Shown: piece after piece, positions 10,102 to 22,767 of the stretch | How the letters are laid out: each line of letters begins with the position of its first letter | Numbering within the stretch: the stretch's first letter is position 1 | DNA from: Omphiscola glabra | Taxonomy: Eukaryota; Mollusca; Gastropoda; Lymnaeidae | DNA length: 64,000 nt | Assembly: GCA_964017045.1 (NCBI GenBank) | Contig: OZ024802.1 | Coordinates: forward strand, 14,436,760 to 14,500,759 | Direction: 5' to 3' | Notes under the pieces: model-generated | What the model saw: only the letters and a program-made list of their open reading frames with translations | Told to the model about the DNA's origin: nothing | Databases searched by the model: none | Program-made: the position numbers and the translations under genes

Positions 10102-10913
10102 GAAAAAAAATTACGCAAGAGCTCTTTATAAAGTGAAGTATTTTCTTGTTGTTTTTTTTTCGCCAATTAATTCAAAGTAATAAAGCTAATGTTGGCGTTG
10201 AGAGGGGTGTAGATGATCTAAAACTTACATTTACCTAGTGGGGGCGGGAGAGAACTGAATGATCTAAAACTTACATTTACCCTTTCACTGGGTAAAAGAA
10301 AGCACCACACTTTTGAATAAGTTTGTATTTATAGATTGTTATAGCCGACATTAGTAGATGTCTCAACCCGCTGCACCACTTCTGCCCCCTCCCTATTCCC
10401 CATTCCCAGGAGGCTTAAGCTGTCAATTACGGCCTGAATGATCACTGGTCAGCATTTGGAAATAGAACTTTTGACGGACTGAAATATATCCAAGAAGTAA
10501 TATCTCTCTATTACTTTATGGAAGTTATGAACATAATTTAGGAATGGGTGAGGGGGGGGGGGAAATCATGTGAGGCTAACATCCCAACTCCAGTTTATGT
10601 GCGTCTATGTTAGGACTTTAAAAAATACCTGGAAACCAGTAGGCACGGAACAAATTTGAAACACATTACACCTTTTTATTTTTATTTTAACCAGAAGAGT
10701 AGCATGACGTAGGTGGTGGATGGGGATGAGGGACCCTTATGCTCTGCCTTGTACAAGTACACAAATATAATTTCGTGCCCATTATACATTGTTGTAAGAA
10801 AAAGATTGCTGGGGGGGGGGTGCAGAATTGGAGGTCAACCCCAGACGGCAATTTTTGTCTTTTTGTGGGGCGGAATTTTCGGCCAACTGCAATGTAAGGG
10901 AGCGGCAGAAGAG

Positions 10914-11092
10914 TTTGCGCAACATTGGCGGCACTAATCCTAGTTGCGCAACATTGGCGGCACTAATCCTAGTTGCGCAACATTGGCGGCACTAATCCTA
11001 GTTGCGCAACATTGGCGGCACTAATCCTAGTTGCGCAACATTGGCGGCACTAATCCTAGTTGCGCAACATTGGCGGCACTAATCCTAGTTGT
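10914..11092. repeat. 29-bp minisatellite, ~6 copies
   Basis: GCGCAACATTGGCGGCACTA followed by ATCCTAGTT repeats without change at 29-bp spacing from 10917. The perfect identity of the copies suggests recent expansion. The 800 bases before it contain only homopolymer runs and a short duplication (TGATCTAAAACTTACATTTA near 10213 and 10259). Confidence 0.9.
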
Positions 11093-11280
11093 GCCATAGT
11101 GCACATATGTTATTGTTTCTTACTTCACGCGAAACAGATTATGCCCCACTCCTTGGTGGTGTAAATATGCCCCCCCCCCCGACCTTAGTGCTGTCAATTT
11201 GTTTCTATTCTTGGTCAGCGATTCTAACAAGGTTTGAGCCAAACTCACTTAAGGTCTCTGACCCCAGTCAGCGCCTGAGC

Positions 11281-11444
11281 CTACAGAAGGTGTCTACGAT
11301 ACAGAAGGTGTCTACGATACAGAAGATGTCTACGATACAGAAGGTGTCTACGATACAGAAGGTGTCTACGATACAGAAGGTGTCTACGATACACAAGGTG
11401 TCTACGATACAGAAGGTGTCTACGATACAGAAGGTGTCTACGAT
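11281..11444. repeat. 18-bp minisatellite, 9 copies
   Basis: Unit TACAGAAGGTGTCTACGA. As 18 is divisible by 3, both strands keep open frames (VSTIQK on plus, YRRHLL on minus). These are by-products and not proteins. Confidence 0.9.
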
Positions 11445-12372
11445 TGATGGTAGCTGTAATACAAAATGATATTTCGTTACGTTGCGTTATAAAAACGCAG
11501 ACATTGAAACGATAACCTTGCATCAGATTTTTAATATTGTTGTGTTTGGATACATCTCTGTTATATAACTGCTACACCAACCATCTCGTCAATACCTACT
11601 TAAGATAATTGCAGCAATAAATTATTATTCTCATTGAGTACTTACTTTGCAAACCATCGCACTGAACGCTAGGAGACCCCCCAAAGCACATTAAGTTTCA
11701 ATGTGTTAACGGTTAGCGCATTGCTCGAGTTGTCTAAATTGGCCGGCATCTCACCACAACGCAAAGCAGGACCACAGGGTGTCCGAGGACACTCTATGGA
11801 TTCGCTGGCTGTGTGGGAGTGTGTGGGTGGGGAGGTGGCATGGGTGTGTGTTAACAAGTTGACCGAATCTAAATTTCAATTTCTTGTCCAAGCAGCGCGT
11901 GCTTACGTCCAATGGAAGACAGGAGCACCCGAGGCAGAACAGATGGGATCCCACCCCCCTCTCTCCCACCCCTTACAGTGCTGTACTGGGATTATGATAA
12001 TGTCTTTGATCTCAAAGCTTGTATCGTTTTGGTCAGTCATTTAAGGGCTACAACGATACTTTAGATAGAAAAGCAGTTTGAATTGGTCAGTAATGTAATG
12101 GGCAGGAACGATACTTTAAATCGAAATAATTTGAATTTGAATTATAACAAAAAAATTTCGAAAATTTACGTAAACCATTGTGAATAAATGTGAATGAGAA
12201 CAATTGCAAAGTCAGACCGACATTTTTTGTTGTTGAAATAAAGACGAGTCTCATCGATTACTTCTGACTAGAATAATTCATGATTTCTTTCGGTCATTGA
12301 TTTCATTAAGGGCATAATTAAGGTTTGATTAACTCAGATGTAGAATGATAAAAAGATAGTTGAACACATATG
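11445..12372. other. No recognisable feature
   Basis: AT-rich unique sequence. The ORFs at 11703-12044 (plus) and 11751-11969 (minus) overlap each other, lack recognisable domains and look like chance frames in a GC-richer patch. Confidence 0.6.
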
Positions 12373-12535
12373 CGACAAATGCCCGGGATGGTGAACCGGT
12401 AGTGTGACTAATACCTGGGATGGTGGACCGGTATTGCGACAAATACCTGTGATGGTGGACCGGTATTGCGACAAATACCTGGGTTAGTGGACCGCTAGTG
12501 CGAAAAATACCTGGGATGTGGCCGGTAGTTTATTG
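12373..12535. repeat. 32-bp minisatellite, ~5 diverged copies
   Basis: Units of the type GACAAATACCTGGGATGGTG followed by GACCGGTAGTGC, with a 32-bp period. Confidence 0.75.
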
Positions 12536-12923
12536 GCCAGCAGAGTAGCCACTACCGTTACAAGAGTTCTTGGTTTCTGTCAATGGTTCTCCGAACTCTT
12601 GACACTGAGAAAAAATCACTGACGTTTTTTATTCAACATTGAGGGATTGTTTTTATCCGATTTGTTTCTAATTCTCAAAATTAAATCTCCCCTCGTGTTT
12701 CATCTCGTGCATGTAGCTAGATATTTACGGAGAAGTCGTGGACATAGGGAAAACTAAATAATAACAGTTCTCCAGGTCTAACGGAAAAATGTAACGCGTG
12801 TTCAGCATGTATTGATTCTGTTCATGGGTAAGATGTTCAGAGGTTGGAGCTAGAGACACCAAAAAGGGCGGGACTGTTTCGACTCACGTTTCAGATCTTC
12901 CACTAACAAGTTCATCTCTTACG

Positions 12924-13137
12924 CCAGCTGTCCCCAACCATTGGGGGCACCAGGGACTGGGAACCAGGGACTGGACTGTCCCCAACCTTTCTTTTGGTCA
13001 CAAGGGACCGATTTTATTGCACACAGTTTTTCCAAGGACCGGGGAAGCTGTGTTTTTAGGTTTACGTACAAAAATGTGCTACGTGTCAAAGTGTGGCAAA
13101 GTTCGTAATAGGCCGGCCGGTTAACGTTACACAGACA
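12924..13137. mobile_element. hAT-like terminal sequence beside a minisatellite
   Basis: CAGCTGTCCCCAACCATTGG, then GCACCAGGGACTGG, and later GTCCCCAACCTTT with AAGGGACCG and CCAAGGACCGGGG resemble the ends of a widespread non-autonomous hAT-type family. The end is partly duplicated within itself (12928 and 12978). The opposite terminus was not found; the 27-bp array at 13138 may be internal to the element. Confidence 0.45.
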
Positions 13138-13389
13138 GGACCTACAACACACTTTAAACAGCCAGGACCTACAACACACTTTAAACAGCCAGGACCTACA
13201 ACACACTTTAAACAGCCAGGACCTACAACACACTTTAAACAGCCAGGACCTACAACACACTTTAAACAGCCAGGACCTACAACACACTTTAAACAGCCAG
13301 GACCTACAACACACTTTAAACAACCAGGACCTACAACACACTTTAAACAGCCAGGACCTACAACACACTTTAAACAGCCAGGACCTACA
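13138..13389. repeat. 27-bp minisatellite, 9 copies
   Basis: Unit GGACCTACAACACACTTTAA plus ACAGCCA, nearly identical in all copies. A period divisible by 3 creates open frames on both strands (PGPTTHFKQ repeats on plus, cysteine- and tryptophan-rich on minus). I do not consider either a protein. Confidence 0.95.
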
Positions 13390-13518
13390 AAATACTAAAA
13401 AAAAAAACAACAAGCAAACTTTTTAATATGTTAAATCGGATGGACAATAAAAGTGGAATTTTACTTCCTCAATTTTCTTAGGTGTGGTTTAAACAAAACT
13501 TTCATTATTATCATCGGG

Positions 13519-13610
13519 TGTGTCTAAAAAAAAATTCCTATTATATCAAAGGACATGTCCAAAAAACCTTTCTATTATATCAAAGGACATGTCCGAAAAA
13601 TCTTCCTATG
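13519..13610. repeat. ~33-bp short tandem repeat, ~2.5 copies
   Basis: CTATTATATCAAAGGACATGTCC recurs with AAAAAA and TCTTC linkers (13536, 13569). Confidence 0.6.
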
Positions 13611-14054
13611 TAATCAAGGGTGTAGTCCATACGAAGGGATCCTCTTTTATGATAGGTGCGGTCCAAAGAAGACGTCCTAAACAAACGTAGCTGTAGTTAA
13701 ACAAACTCACTCAGATAGATGAATATCATCTTTGATTGAACACGATTGTTATACCGGAAATTTTCATGGAGTTCAATGTAGAAATTTAATTATTCATTAA
13801 AAAACGAACTTAAAAGTTCACTTTCCCAAAAATCTCCAAATGATGTCAGCTCTTCACTCAGAATGAGGTCTGTACTCTCAAATATAGCGCACCTGGCCAA
13901 AACGCGGCCGGCTATAACGTGAAATCAGATATAATGCGGCCGTAGTATTGCTCTCTAAATTTCGTACATCCATTCTCAAATGAACTGTTTCTTTAAGTTC
14001 GTGATGGAAATAGAGTAAAATATATTCTCTCCTACGACAATAACAAGTACACCA

Positions 14055-14288
14055 AAAGCTAGTCCAACTACAGCACCACATAGCTCAGCTAGCACTAAGG
14101 ATTAACCACTTCAACATCAAATAGCTTAGTCCAACCTCGACACCACATAGCTCAGCTAGCCTTAAGGCTTAACCATTACAACATCGAATAGCTTAGTCCA
14201 ACTTCGACACCACATAGCTCAGCTAGCACTAAGAATTAACCGCTAAAACACCAAATAGCTTAGTCCAACTTCGACACCACATTGCTCA
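14055..14288. repeat. 67-bp tandem repeat, ~3.4 copies
   Basis: AGTCCAAC starts units at 14061, 14128, 14195 and 14262, exactly 67 bp apart. Each holds ACCACATAGCTCAGCTAGC. Confidence 0.9.
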
Positions 14289-14828
14289 CGGATCACACAC
14301 GATTTAATTCCGTCAAGAAAACAAAATTGAAATCACAATTCTTATACTTAAAATCAAATACCAACGCTATTCACAGGGTATTTTTTTTAAACCCCGAATT
14401 AACGCGCCCCCTCTGTCAACGCGATCCAAATAGTGACGACAATTTTCGCGTTACAGCGAGGTTTCACGGCTGTTCATCTTAACGTCTCAAAGCATTTGGT
14501 AACGACGAAATAGTTAACGTCCGTTTTAAAGCTCTCACACTCTTGGATTATGTCGACCTTGACCTTGTTCAACAGGCAGTTACGCAGTTGTCATCGTGTA
14601 CGATTGACAACGGCCTCAGGACATGATACAACATCGGACATGGGACTGAAACCGCTTTCTTGATTGCTCACTGAAATAATGTTGGCGTGGTTAGAACTGA
14701 CAGGGTAGATAGAATCTTCTCGGTTCTAGGCAGGGGTGGACACGTCAATAATTCCTCCTCATGTAAATACTCTTTATTAAACAAAGATGTTATTTATTCA
14801 TCTCTGAGGAGTTTGTCTTTCGATAAGA

Positions 14829-15606
14829 TCTCTTATTTATATTTTGCTTCTGGTTTGTCCGGCTTCCTCTTCACAACCAGCCCTTCCCAACTTCACATGC
14901 TTTACATACACGGTACTGAGTGGAAAAAAACAACCTCAAGCTGTGATCTTTCATGCGTGACGTCTGAACTCCATTCAGGACGATTTTATCCTTAGGGAGA
15001 ATAAGAAGCAATGGGGATGGTGTACGACTGTCTGTAGGACTGTCTGTAGGATTGTCTGTAGGACTGTCTGTAGGATTGTCTGTAGGACTGTCGGTAGGAC
15101 TGTCGGTAGGACTGTCTGTAGGACTGTCTGTAGAACTGTTGTAGGACTGTCTGTAGGACAGTCTGTAGTACTGTCTGTAGGACTGTCTGTAGGACTGTCT
15201 GTAGGACTGTTTGTAGGACTGTCTGTAGGACTGTCTGTAGGACTGTCTGTAGGACTGTCTGTAGAACTGTTTGTAGGACTCTCTGTAGGATTGTCTGTAG
15301 GACTGTCTGTAGGACTGTCTGTAGGATTGTCTGTAGGACTGTCTGTAGGACTGTCTGTAGGACTGTCTGTAGGACTGTCTGTAGGATTGTCTGTAGGACT
15401 GTCTGTAGGACTGTCTGTAGGAATGTCTTTAGGACTGTCTGTAGGACTGCCAATAGGGCTATGGCTTAAGGGCTGGCATATATTGTAGAAAATGGAAAGT
15501 TATTTACTTTTTTTGTAACACTTGAACCCATCTGGTATTTTCTGAAAATACCCGGACCAGGTGTAAAAAACAACTGTACCCGGTTAAGCCTTAGTACATA
15601 TTTTAA
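14829..15606 (+). mobile_element. Composite Helitron-like element carrying a minisatellite, copy 1
   Basis: It starts TCTCTTATTTATATTTTGCT at 14829 after a host A, the same 5' end as the Helitron family (17231 on minus, 25851, 26204, 29528). About 150 bp of body (GTACTGAGTG, GCGTGACGTCTGAACTC) is followed by a GGGGATGGTGTA lead-in, the 12-bp array (15028-15462) and a tail with TGTAGAAAATGGAAAGTTA and ACCCGGACCAGGTGTAAAAA. Lead-in, array and tail recur in the same order at 30560-30829, so the minisatellite travels as part of the element. The 3' end is not certain; no CTAG hairpin was seen. Confidence 0.6.
15028..15462. repeat. 12-bp minisatellite inside the composite element, ~36 copies
   Basis: Unit GGACTGTCTGTA with occasional GGATTGTCTGTA and GGACTGTCGGTA. 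The long low-complexity ORFs on both strands (LQTVLQTV on minus, LSVGLSVG on plus) come from the period of 12. Confidence 0.95.
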
Positions 15607-16731
15607 AAACAACATGTTATAAAAAAAAATATTCAAAAAATATGTTAACAATTTAAAAATGTTTTAAAAGAGATGGTATAAAACATATCCTGTTTAAAAA
15701 GATATTGTAGGAGTTATAAAACGATAAAATAGTTTAACATATGTGGCATAACAATATAAAATTTATGAAGATAAATAATAGTACATTATAACATGTTAAA
15801 TGTTTCACACACGCAATTTTATGTCAAACCTACACTCACTAACATGTTATTTTGCGTTATAAATTATTTATTTTTAGCGCGTAATATATTTTTTATGGAA
15901 TTTTCGCTACCAGACTGACAAATCAAACATCATAGAATATAAGCCCAGATTTAGCAGTTTTATCTCCCACATCTTTTCACATGGGAAATAAAGTGTTCGT
16001 TAGTTTTTTTTTTAATTCCTTAAATCGAGAAAAAAAATACAGCCGTTTGAAATGTGCCCTGACATTCATCTCCTGGTTACCACCATTTTTCCTAAGCACT
16101 GGGAAAGGGGACATAAATTTTGAGCCAAGTGTTGTAAATGAAGTAAAACAAAAAAAAAAAAATAAATGTTCCTGTAAAAGGGAAAGCAGTCATTATTTTT
16201 TTTTAATATCACGTGATTTCAAATTGATTTGATAAAATTAGAATTTTTTGGGGCTAACTAAAAAATAGCTATGATTTTCTCTAACAACTAAATATTACAT
16301 GTCGGCGATTTTAAAAAAAAGCATCTTTTCAGAATCTAAAATGTCTAATTATAATTACACAGCGGTGTGCTGGTCGGTTCTGGTGCAGCGGTTCTAAATT
16401 TTAAACATTTTACCGAACCATTTATTAAAACAATGAAAATGATACAATTTTTTTTTTAAATTCCAACAATCCACAGGAAAAAAAACCAACAAAAACCCAG
16501 AAAAATTCGAACCGGTTGTTGCTTGATTGGCAGAACGTTGCTGCATGTATATTATAAGATGGAATGCGTTTCAGTCGTGTTGAGAAAATAGATCTATTCT
16601 CTGTAGTCGGACAGTATAATATTTCTTTGATACACGTGATGTTTTTATTAATGTCGTTATGGTTGAAAAGAAAAAAAAATAAGTGTTTTCACTTTATAAA
16701 TTAGTTCACTTGGTTTTGGTAATATTAAACA
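15607..16731. other. AT-rich stretch, no recognisable gene
   Basis: Long A and T runs, no domain-like frame. The ORF at 15981-16232 is lysine-rich low-complexity and not convincing. Confidence 0.6.
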
Positions 16732-17231
16732 CTAGATATAGCTCACCAAACATTGGCGACAGCAATGCGTGAACTTCCTATCTACTAAAGTTATTTGACA
16801 AAGCGTGGACCCAAGTAACGCACATTTAAGAATCCCAAATTTTCGCTACACCAATTCCCCCCATGATACGTCACTGCAGACTTTTTATTTCACGCTTATG
16901 AACTATATTCAATATTCAGATGTCCCAACCACTTTTAAACCGAATATTTGTTTACACCATATTTAAGTTGAGACGATTTCATTTTCCGAAAAGAAAATAT
17001 TACGTACCAAACGCAGTTGCGTTATGTAAAAAATACATCAATTCTGGAATTATATTTTTGCGCGCAATTGAACTCATTATTGAACCATACTTGCTTTGAA
17101 ACTTATAGAATTATTTGTAACATTCTCTCAAAAACAGATTCGCTTATTAGGAAGCAACCACGATTTTTAGGAATCAGCCGGAAATGGAAGCAGTCCACGA
17201 GTCACACCAGAAGCGTAATATATGTAAGAGA
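16732..17231 (-). mobile_element. Complete non-autonomous Helitron-like element (500 bp)
   Basis: Read on the minus strand, it begins TCTCTTACATATATTACGCT at 17231 and ends with hairpin GTCGCCAATGTTTGG(T)GA plus GCTATATCTAG at 16732. The host base before the TC is A and after the CTAG is T, the A/T insertion preference of Helitrons, and there is no target-site duplication. No Rep/helicase coding sequence is present, so it would need an autonomous partner. The ORF at 17017-17322 on the plus strand crosses the end and is not a gene. Related copies are at 10062, 25851, 26204, 29155 and 29528. Confidence 0.75.
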
Positions 17232-19724
17232 TGCTGCTTTGTTGAAAAACATTTCTATAAATATTCTTCTTTGGTGCTCATCGTTCACAAAACTTAAATG
17301 CCGCGTGTTCAAATTGTGTTAAAAAAACAACAAATCGTATTTTAAATGACAATGAACGCCAGTGACGTCATGTGTCTTAAGAATTTTCTCCTAATGGATT
17401 TTCACGTTTAGACGTGAATGATTCTCCAGTCCCCATTTTGTAATCTGACACCCCCCCCCCCCTTCCCGAGGCCATCTCTGAAATTTTGATAAAAAAATAT
17501 TTTAGTTATTGTGTTAATATCGGCTTATCTGTATTGTATTATTTTGGGATTCTCTGGTATCAAATATCAAGTTTCTAGGATGATGGAAATGCCTTTATTT
17601 AGGCTTTCAAAAATCCCCAAAAAATAAATCAAGAACCCCGCCCTCCCCCATACAGAGACCCCCAGGTGGGATTATTGAGAATTTACAATTTTTTCTTGAA
17701 ATTTTAACGGTGTCATCCTCAATGTTGTCTAGTTTCAAGATTCTTGGTTGACCCGGAAGTGGTGCATTTATTCGGGTCTTCTACACTTCCTCTTACAACA
17801 GAGATAGTTCTTGTTTTACAATATAGATAGATAGTACGTGCATCATTTTAATGACCTGAAATTAATTTCAATTCATCATTCCACTATGACTACCAAGCTT
17901 TATAAAGGCTCTGGAATATTTGAAATATTTTCCAATGGGTATCAAACTCTTTAAAAAAAAATCAACTAAGTATAACTTTAAAAGTATACATTTAATAAAA
18001 GTCCACTTAATAACACTGTGGTTAAAGGGTGAACTACTATTTAAAATGCAATAAAATACGCTAGAAGCTTAATGCGGTGCTAACATATCGTACATAACTC
18101 GTGTTATGCCAGCCGGTGTGATGTATGCGTAGGACCGCTGGGGGGGGGGGGTGTGATGGAATGCCGGAACGTGAATGTCGACAACCACAACGGAACGGTC
18201 GATGACAGAGCAAGATGTAACGATCAGCGACCAGAAGAAAACCATTGGTCAGTGGTTCTCGCGGCTGTTAGTTGACCTCATGCTAGCTGTGGGGAGCGCC
18301 CACGCAAACAAACACTAACACACACACAGTGCGAACAAACGCACGCACCCCCCACCCCCATACACACACAAAACATCAATTCTTTTCCAGAACGCCAAGG
18401 AAGAAATGCAAAGCCAAAACCGGAAAAGAAATTGATCTTAAGATGTGATCGATTTCCGCTGCAAGATATTAAACTAAATAAAACCTTGTTCAACGATATT
18501 CTTAAATAGTTATGTTAAAAAAACAACACGATCCCAGCAATAATAGTCGACACTGTTTATGAAGCGTTAGGTCAAGACCGAATACAAATATAATTGAAAA
18601 TGAACACAGTACCCGTGTCCAACAAGGCATTTAGACTAGTAGACGTTTTAATCAAGTAAGTTTTAACGTTTAGAAAATTGTCGGCCTTAAATTTTTCTGC
18701 ACGCCTTGAATGTTGTCAGAGCGCTTTAAAGATGTCCGTATTTCTTTGGAGGCGGGTGTGCTATCTCAATGATCCGACGACAAGTAGGTTGTTCAAATAT
18801 GTGTAATATCTAATGTGAGTTTCAGTCAGCGATTATCACATACCGTTAACATAAGTAAAGTATAAAGTAGGAATAGATTATTTGCATAAATTGAGATTGC
18901 ATCTGAAGTCTACTAAAGTCTATTCGTCGATTAAATATCGGCATGTCTTTACACTTTCAGTGACTGACAGATCATGTAATCTACAGGCAGCATTAATTAA
19001 CAACACTTAGTTTGCGTTTTGAACGTTCACTTACTTGCCCTTATTCTATAACTCAGTGGTCAGTGTAGTTCGGTAACGTCTTCTGGCTTTGTTCCTCTCT
19101 TTATTTTGGTGAGCACTTCAAATTCTGAGCACCTAGACTTCGAAACTCGTTCCTCGTAAGACGTAAGATTACAGCACGGGGAGCAACACGTTCAGCCACC
19201 AAGTTACTACCATGAGGTTTAATGTTTCCTGAGAGTTGTCTTGATAATCCCCCAAACACTCCTGGGACGCTGTTTCTTGTATGCCCTAGTTCAATCTTGT
19301 TAAACGTCCTTTGAAATAAAGATCAGGGAAAAAAAAGAAAATAATAATAATAGATTTCTTTATCTCCACATGCGAGTATATTAAACAGAATCAATCACAC
19401 TGCTGAAATGTGAGGCTTAAAGTTTGTAGTAGAACTTAAATCTGGAGCATGCAACACTAAGAGTGTGTGTGTGTGCGTGTGTGTGTGAGTGAGTGTGCGT
19501 GCACGCGGGTAAATCAAGAACTTAAAACTCCAGCGCTCTCACACACACACAAATCTATCAGCTTCCAATTGTCTAACACCAAGATTTTATTTACATAATT
19601 GGTAACAGTGGTTACTTTGACCGGGATGAATTAAAAGGAGCCTTGATACCAAGCTTTCCTCGGAATTGCTGCAATCAAGCACTGCTACAAAGTAGCAAAA
19701 GGAGTTGAAATTGGATACCCAAAC
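17232..19724. other. Mostly unique sequence, no recognisable gene
   Basis: It contains homopolymer tracts (a C run near 17450, a G run near 18141), a CA-rich stretch at 18300-18370 and a GT-rich microsatellite at 19463-19500. Open frames are short and without recognisable domains. Confidence 0.55.
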
Positions 19725-20737
19725 GTAACATTTGCACACAAACAATATTACATCTGGACACCAACAATGTAACTTTGCACAACACCAATGTAACATCTCT
19801 ACACATCAATTATGTAACATCTGCACACCGACACCATAACATTTGCACACCAATCATGTAACATCTATACACGAACAATGTAGCTTTGCACACCGACAAT
19901 GTAACATGTACATACCAAAAACGTAACATTTACACAGCAACATGCAACAACTGCACACCAACAATGTAAAATTTGCACACCAATGATGTAAAATCTGCAC
20001 ACCAAAAACGTAACATTTTCATACAAACATGTAACATATGCACACCAACAATGTAACATCTGCACATCGACAATGTAACATCTGCACACCAACAATGTAA
20101 AATTTGCACACCAGTGATGTAAAATCTGCACACCAAAAAGTAACATTTTCATACAAACATGTAACATATGCACACCAACAATGCAACATCTGCACATCGA
20201 CAATGCAATATCTGCACACCAACAATGTAACATCTGCACATCGACAATGTAACATCTGCACACCAACAATGTAAAATTTGCACACCAATGATGTAACATC
20301 TGCACACCAAAAAACGTAACATTTTCATGCAAACATGTAACATATGCACAACAACACCATAACATCTGCACACCAACAATGCAACATCTGCACATCGACA
20401 ATGCAACATCTGCACACCAACAATGTAACATCTGCACATCGACAATGTAACATCTGCACACCAACAATGTAACATCTGCACAGCGACAAAGTAACATCTG
20501 CACACCGACAATGTAACATATGCACACCGACAATGTAACATCTGCACACCAACAATGTAACATATGCACAAGAACAATGTAACATCTGCACACCAACAAT
20601 GTAACATCTGCACATCGACTATGTAACATCTGCACACCAACAATGCAACATCTACACACCGACAATGTAACATATGCACACCAACAATGTAACATATGCA
20701 CACCAACAATGTAACATCTACACACCAACAATTTAAA
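19725..20737. repeat. 22-bp minisatellite, ~45 copies
   Basis: Unit CACACCAACAATGTAACATC plus TG, with CACATCGAC, CACACCGAC and AAATTTG variants that themselves recur in runs (for example around 20040-20290), so a higher-order pattern is present. The 288-residue minus-strand frame (LLVCRCYIVGVQM-like, cysteine-rich) runs through the array in shifting repeats and has no unique start or end domain. I treat it as a by-product. Confidence 0.9.
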
Positions 20738-20840
20738 GCTAATAGAAAGTTGGTTAACGTAAAACGTGTGGACCTACACTCAGGTCTCCATAATAATAAT
20801 TTACATTTAATAACACGTAAAAGGATTCCTTATAAGTATA

Positions 20841-20954
20841 GCTAACCCTATGTGACAATGTAGCACACAGTCATGTTCTCTGAGTGCCACCTAAGTAGCT
20901 AACCCTATGTGACAATGTAGCACACAGTCATGTTCTCTGAGTGCCACCTAAATA
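20841..20954. repeat. 57-bp perfect tandem duplication
   Basis: GCTAACCCTATGTGACAATG begins at 20841 and again at 20898, with the same 57-bp content. Confidence 0.9.
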
Positions 20955-20960
20955 GATAAC

Positions 20961-21310
20961 CCGTGTCCAATGCTAGTTACCGCCCGTGTCCAATGCTAGT
21001 TACCGCCCGTGTCCAATGCTAATTATCGCATAGGTCCAATGCTCGTTATTGGCTGCGTCCAATGCTAGTTACCGCCCGTGTCCAATGCTAGTTATCGCCC
21101 ATGTCCAATGGACCAATGCTTGTCATCGCCCGTGTTAAATGCTAGTTATCGCCCGCGTCCAAAATTAGTTATCGCCTGTGTCCAAAGCTAGTTATCGTCT
21201 GTGTCCAATGCTAGCTTTCGCTCTTGTTCAATGGTAGTTATCGCATGGGTCCAACGCTAGTTATTGCTTGGGTCCAATGCTAGTTATTGGCTGCGTCCAA
21301 TGCTAGTTTT
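20961..21310. repeat. 23-bp minisatellite, ~15 diverged copies
   Basis: Unit CCCGTGTCCAATGCTAGTTA plus CCG, with increasing divergence to the right. Confidence 0.85.
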
Positions 21311-21870
21311 TAAACCCACTAAATTTGAGAAAAACTCTTTCCGTACCAAATATCAGTTGCTGCAATCACATAGAATGATAAAGCATGTAAAATTAACTAA
21401 ATGCAAAAAAGAAAAAAAAAGCAATTAAAGGATTTATAAGAAAAACTTTGTTTTTAGGGTTTGTATAATTTCCAGTTGCCATCGAAATGACATTTTTCCC
21501 AAGGCGGTGTAAGGGTAAAGACTCAAATTTTAGCTCACAACATAACTTGATCGTACAGCCTTTTTGGATTGTATAAAATAAGTTTTCTGAATAATTACCA
21601 TTGGTTTACTCACAGTTATAACGTTATGTATTGAGTTTAAGGAAAGTACCGTACTTACTGTTGTAATAAATACATAAACATAACGAATATTTAGTGAACA
21701 TTTTTTTTTTTCGTAAAACCATTTATAGGCATATTTTTTAAATTATTTTTATTTAAAACTACTCTAATGGCCCACCCGCTTTTACACCTTAGATTTATTT
21801 CACCAATTATTTCAGAAACACAAAAGAAAATATGACGCACAAAACACACTTGCTAAATATTTTTTAACAA
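21311..21870. other. No recognisable feature
   Basis: AT-rich unique sequence without notable frames. Confidence 0.5.
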
Positions 21871-22085
21871 ATAATCTCATTTAGCGCAGTTATCGGGAAT
21901 TCGATTGCGTGAATTCATTGTCATCATATCTTTCCCTTGAAAAAAATAGAAAAAGGTAATATTTTGGGGGGTTGGGAGGTAGGGCTGAAAATTTGAAAGA
22001 ATGTGTTGTCATTGACAACGAGTCTATGTACCAAAGTTCAGCTCGATAGGTTGACGGGAAGTAGGTAAATTAGCACTCCAAATAT
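21871..22085. repeat. Dispersed repeat, copy B (pair of 1-235)
   Basis: It holds AATCTCATTTAGCGCAGTTA at 21873 and GGGCTGAAAATTTGAAAGAA and AGCTCGATAGGTTGACGGGA farther on, in the same order as positions 9-200. It includes about 40 bp absent from copy A. Confidence 0.65.
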
Positions 22086-22767
22086 TTTTACCTTTAAGTC
22101 AGAAACTCAAGAACAAAATCGAAGTTAATATAAAGTTGTTGTTTTTTAAAGTTATGATTTTTAAAATGGAGTCTGTACTCGGTTTCATTGTTATATTTGT
22201 TAAGTTCGAATAGGACAACGTTTGTCTTTCTTAAGAATAGCTTTGGGTAATCTAAGCGATATTTTTAAAGCTTTTCTGTCTTCTTTTGAAAATCTAAATT
22301 AAGGTATGAAGCATATCAAAAATGCGTGATGGGAATCGAAATAGTTGTATAACTCTGGACAGAAATGTAGTCAAGCAATAGACGCCTCTTTTCGATTAGT
22401 TAAATAACAATTCGACTACGGGCGATACGAATATGATGTGACGATATGCCTCCGACTGAGATGGCTTCAGAATTCATAATGATTTCCCCTGTGTACGCCA
22501 GGCTTACATACCCTGCCAGTCATACGGTTTATATTTACACTCTGCGCATAAATAAATCAGATTGTAAATTTGAAGTAAATGGCCTTCTCATCATACGTTT
22601 TCAATCCCCCTACTTAATCTCCCATTCTTTGACGTCAACACAAGAGTATTGCATTGTTATCGAATGTATTTAACAGCAAAATCGATATTCAGACCGACCA
22701 CTTTTAAAGATTGCTTCCCGACTAATTCCAGTTTACGTATATAATGCATAAGATAAAGGAATATAAA
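22086..22767. other. No recognisable feature
   Basis: Unique sequence. The ORF at 22446-22673 has no recognisable domain. Confidence 0.5.

Noticed and set aside
13093..13413. Overlapping repeat ORFs on both strands (PGPTTHFKQ and CCRSWLFKV)
   Set aside because: A 27-bp unit keeps any stop-free frame open on both strands. No evidence of a promoter, splice sites or codon constraint.
14992..15488. LQTVLQTV and LSVGLSVG ORFs
   Set aside because: By-product of a 12-bp minisatellite; open in more than one frame.
19865..20731. 288-residue cysteine-rich minus-strand ORF (LLVCRCYIVGVQM-like)
   Set aside because: It is the translation of a 22-bp minisatellite, with no unique domain, signal or splice structure. 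Nested frames of the same kind occur beside it.
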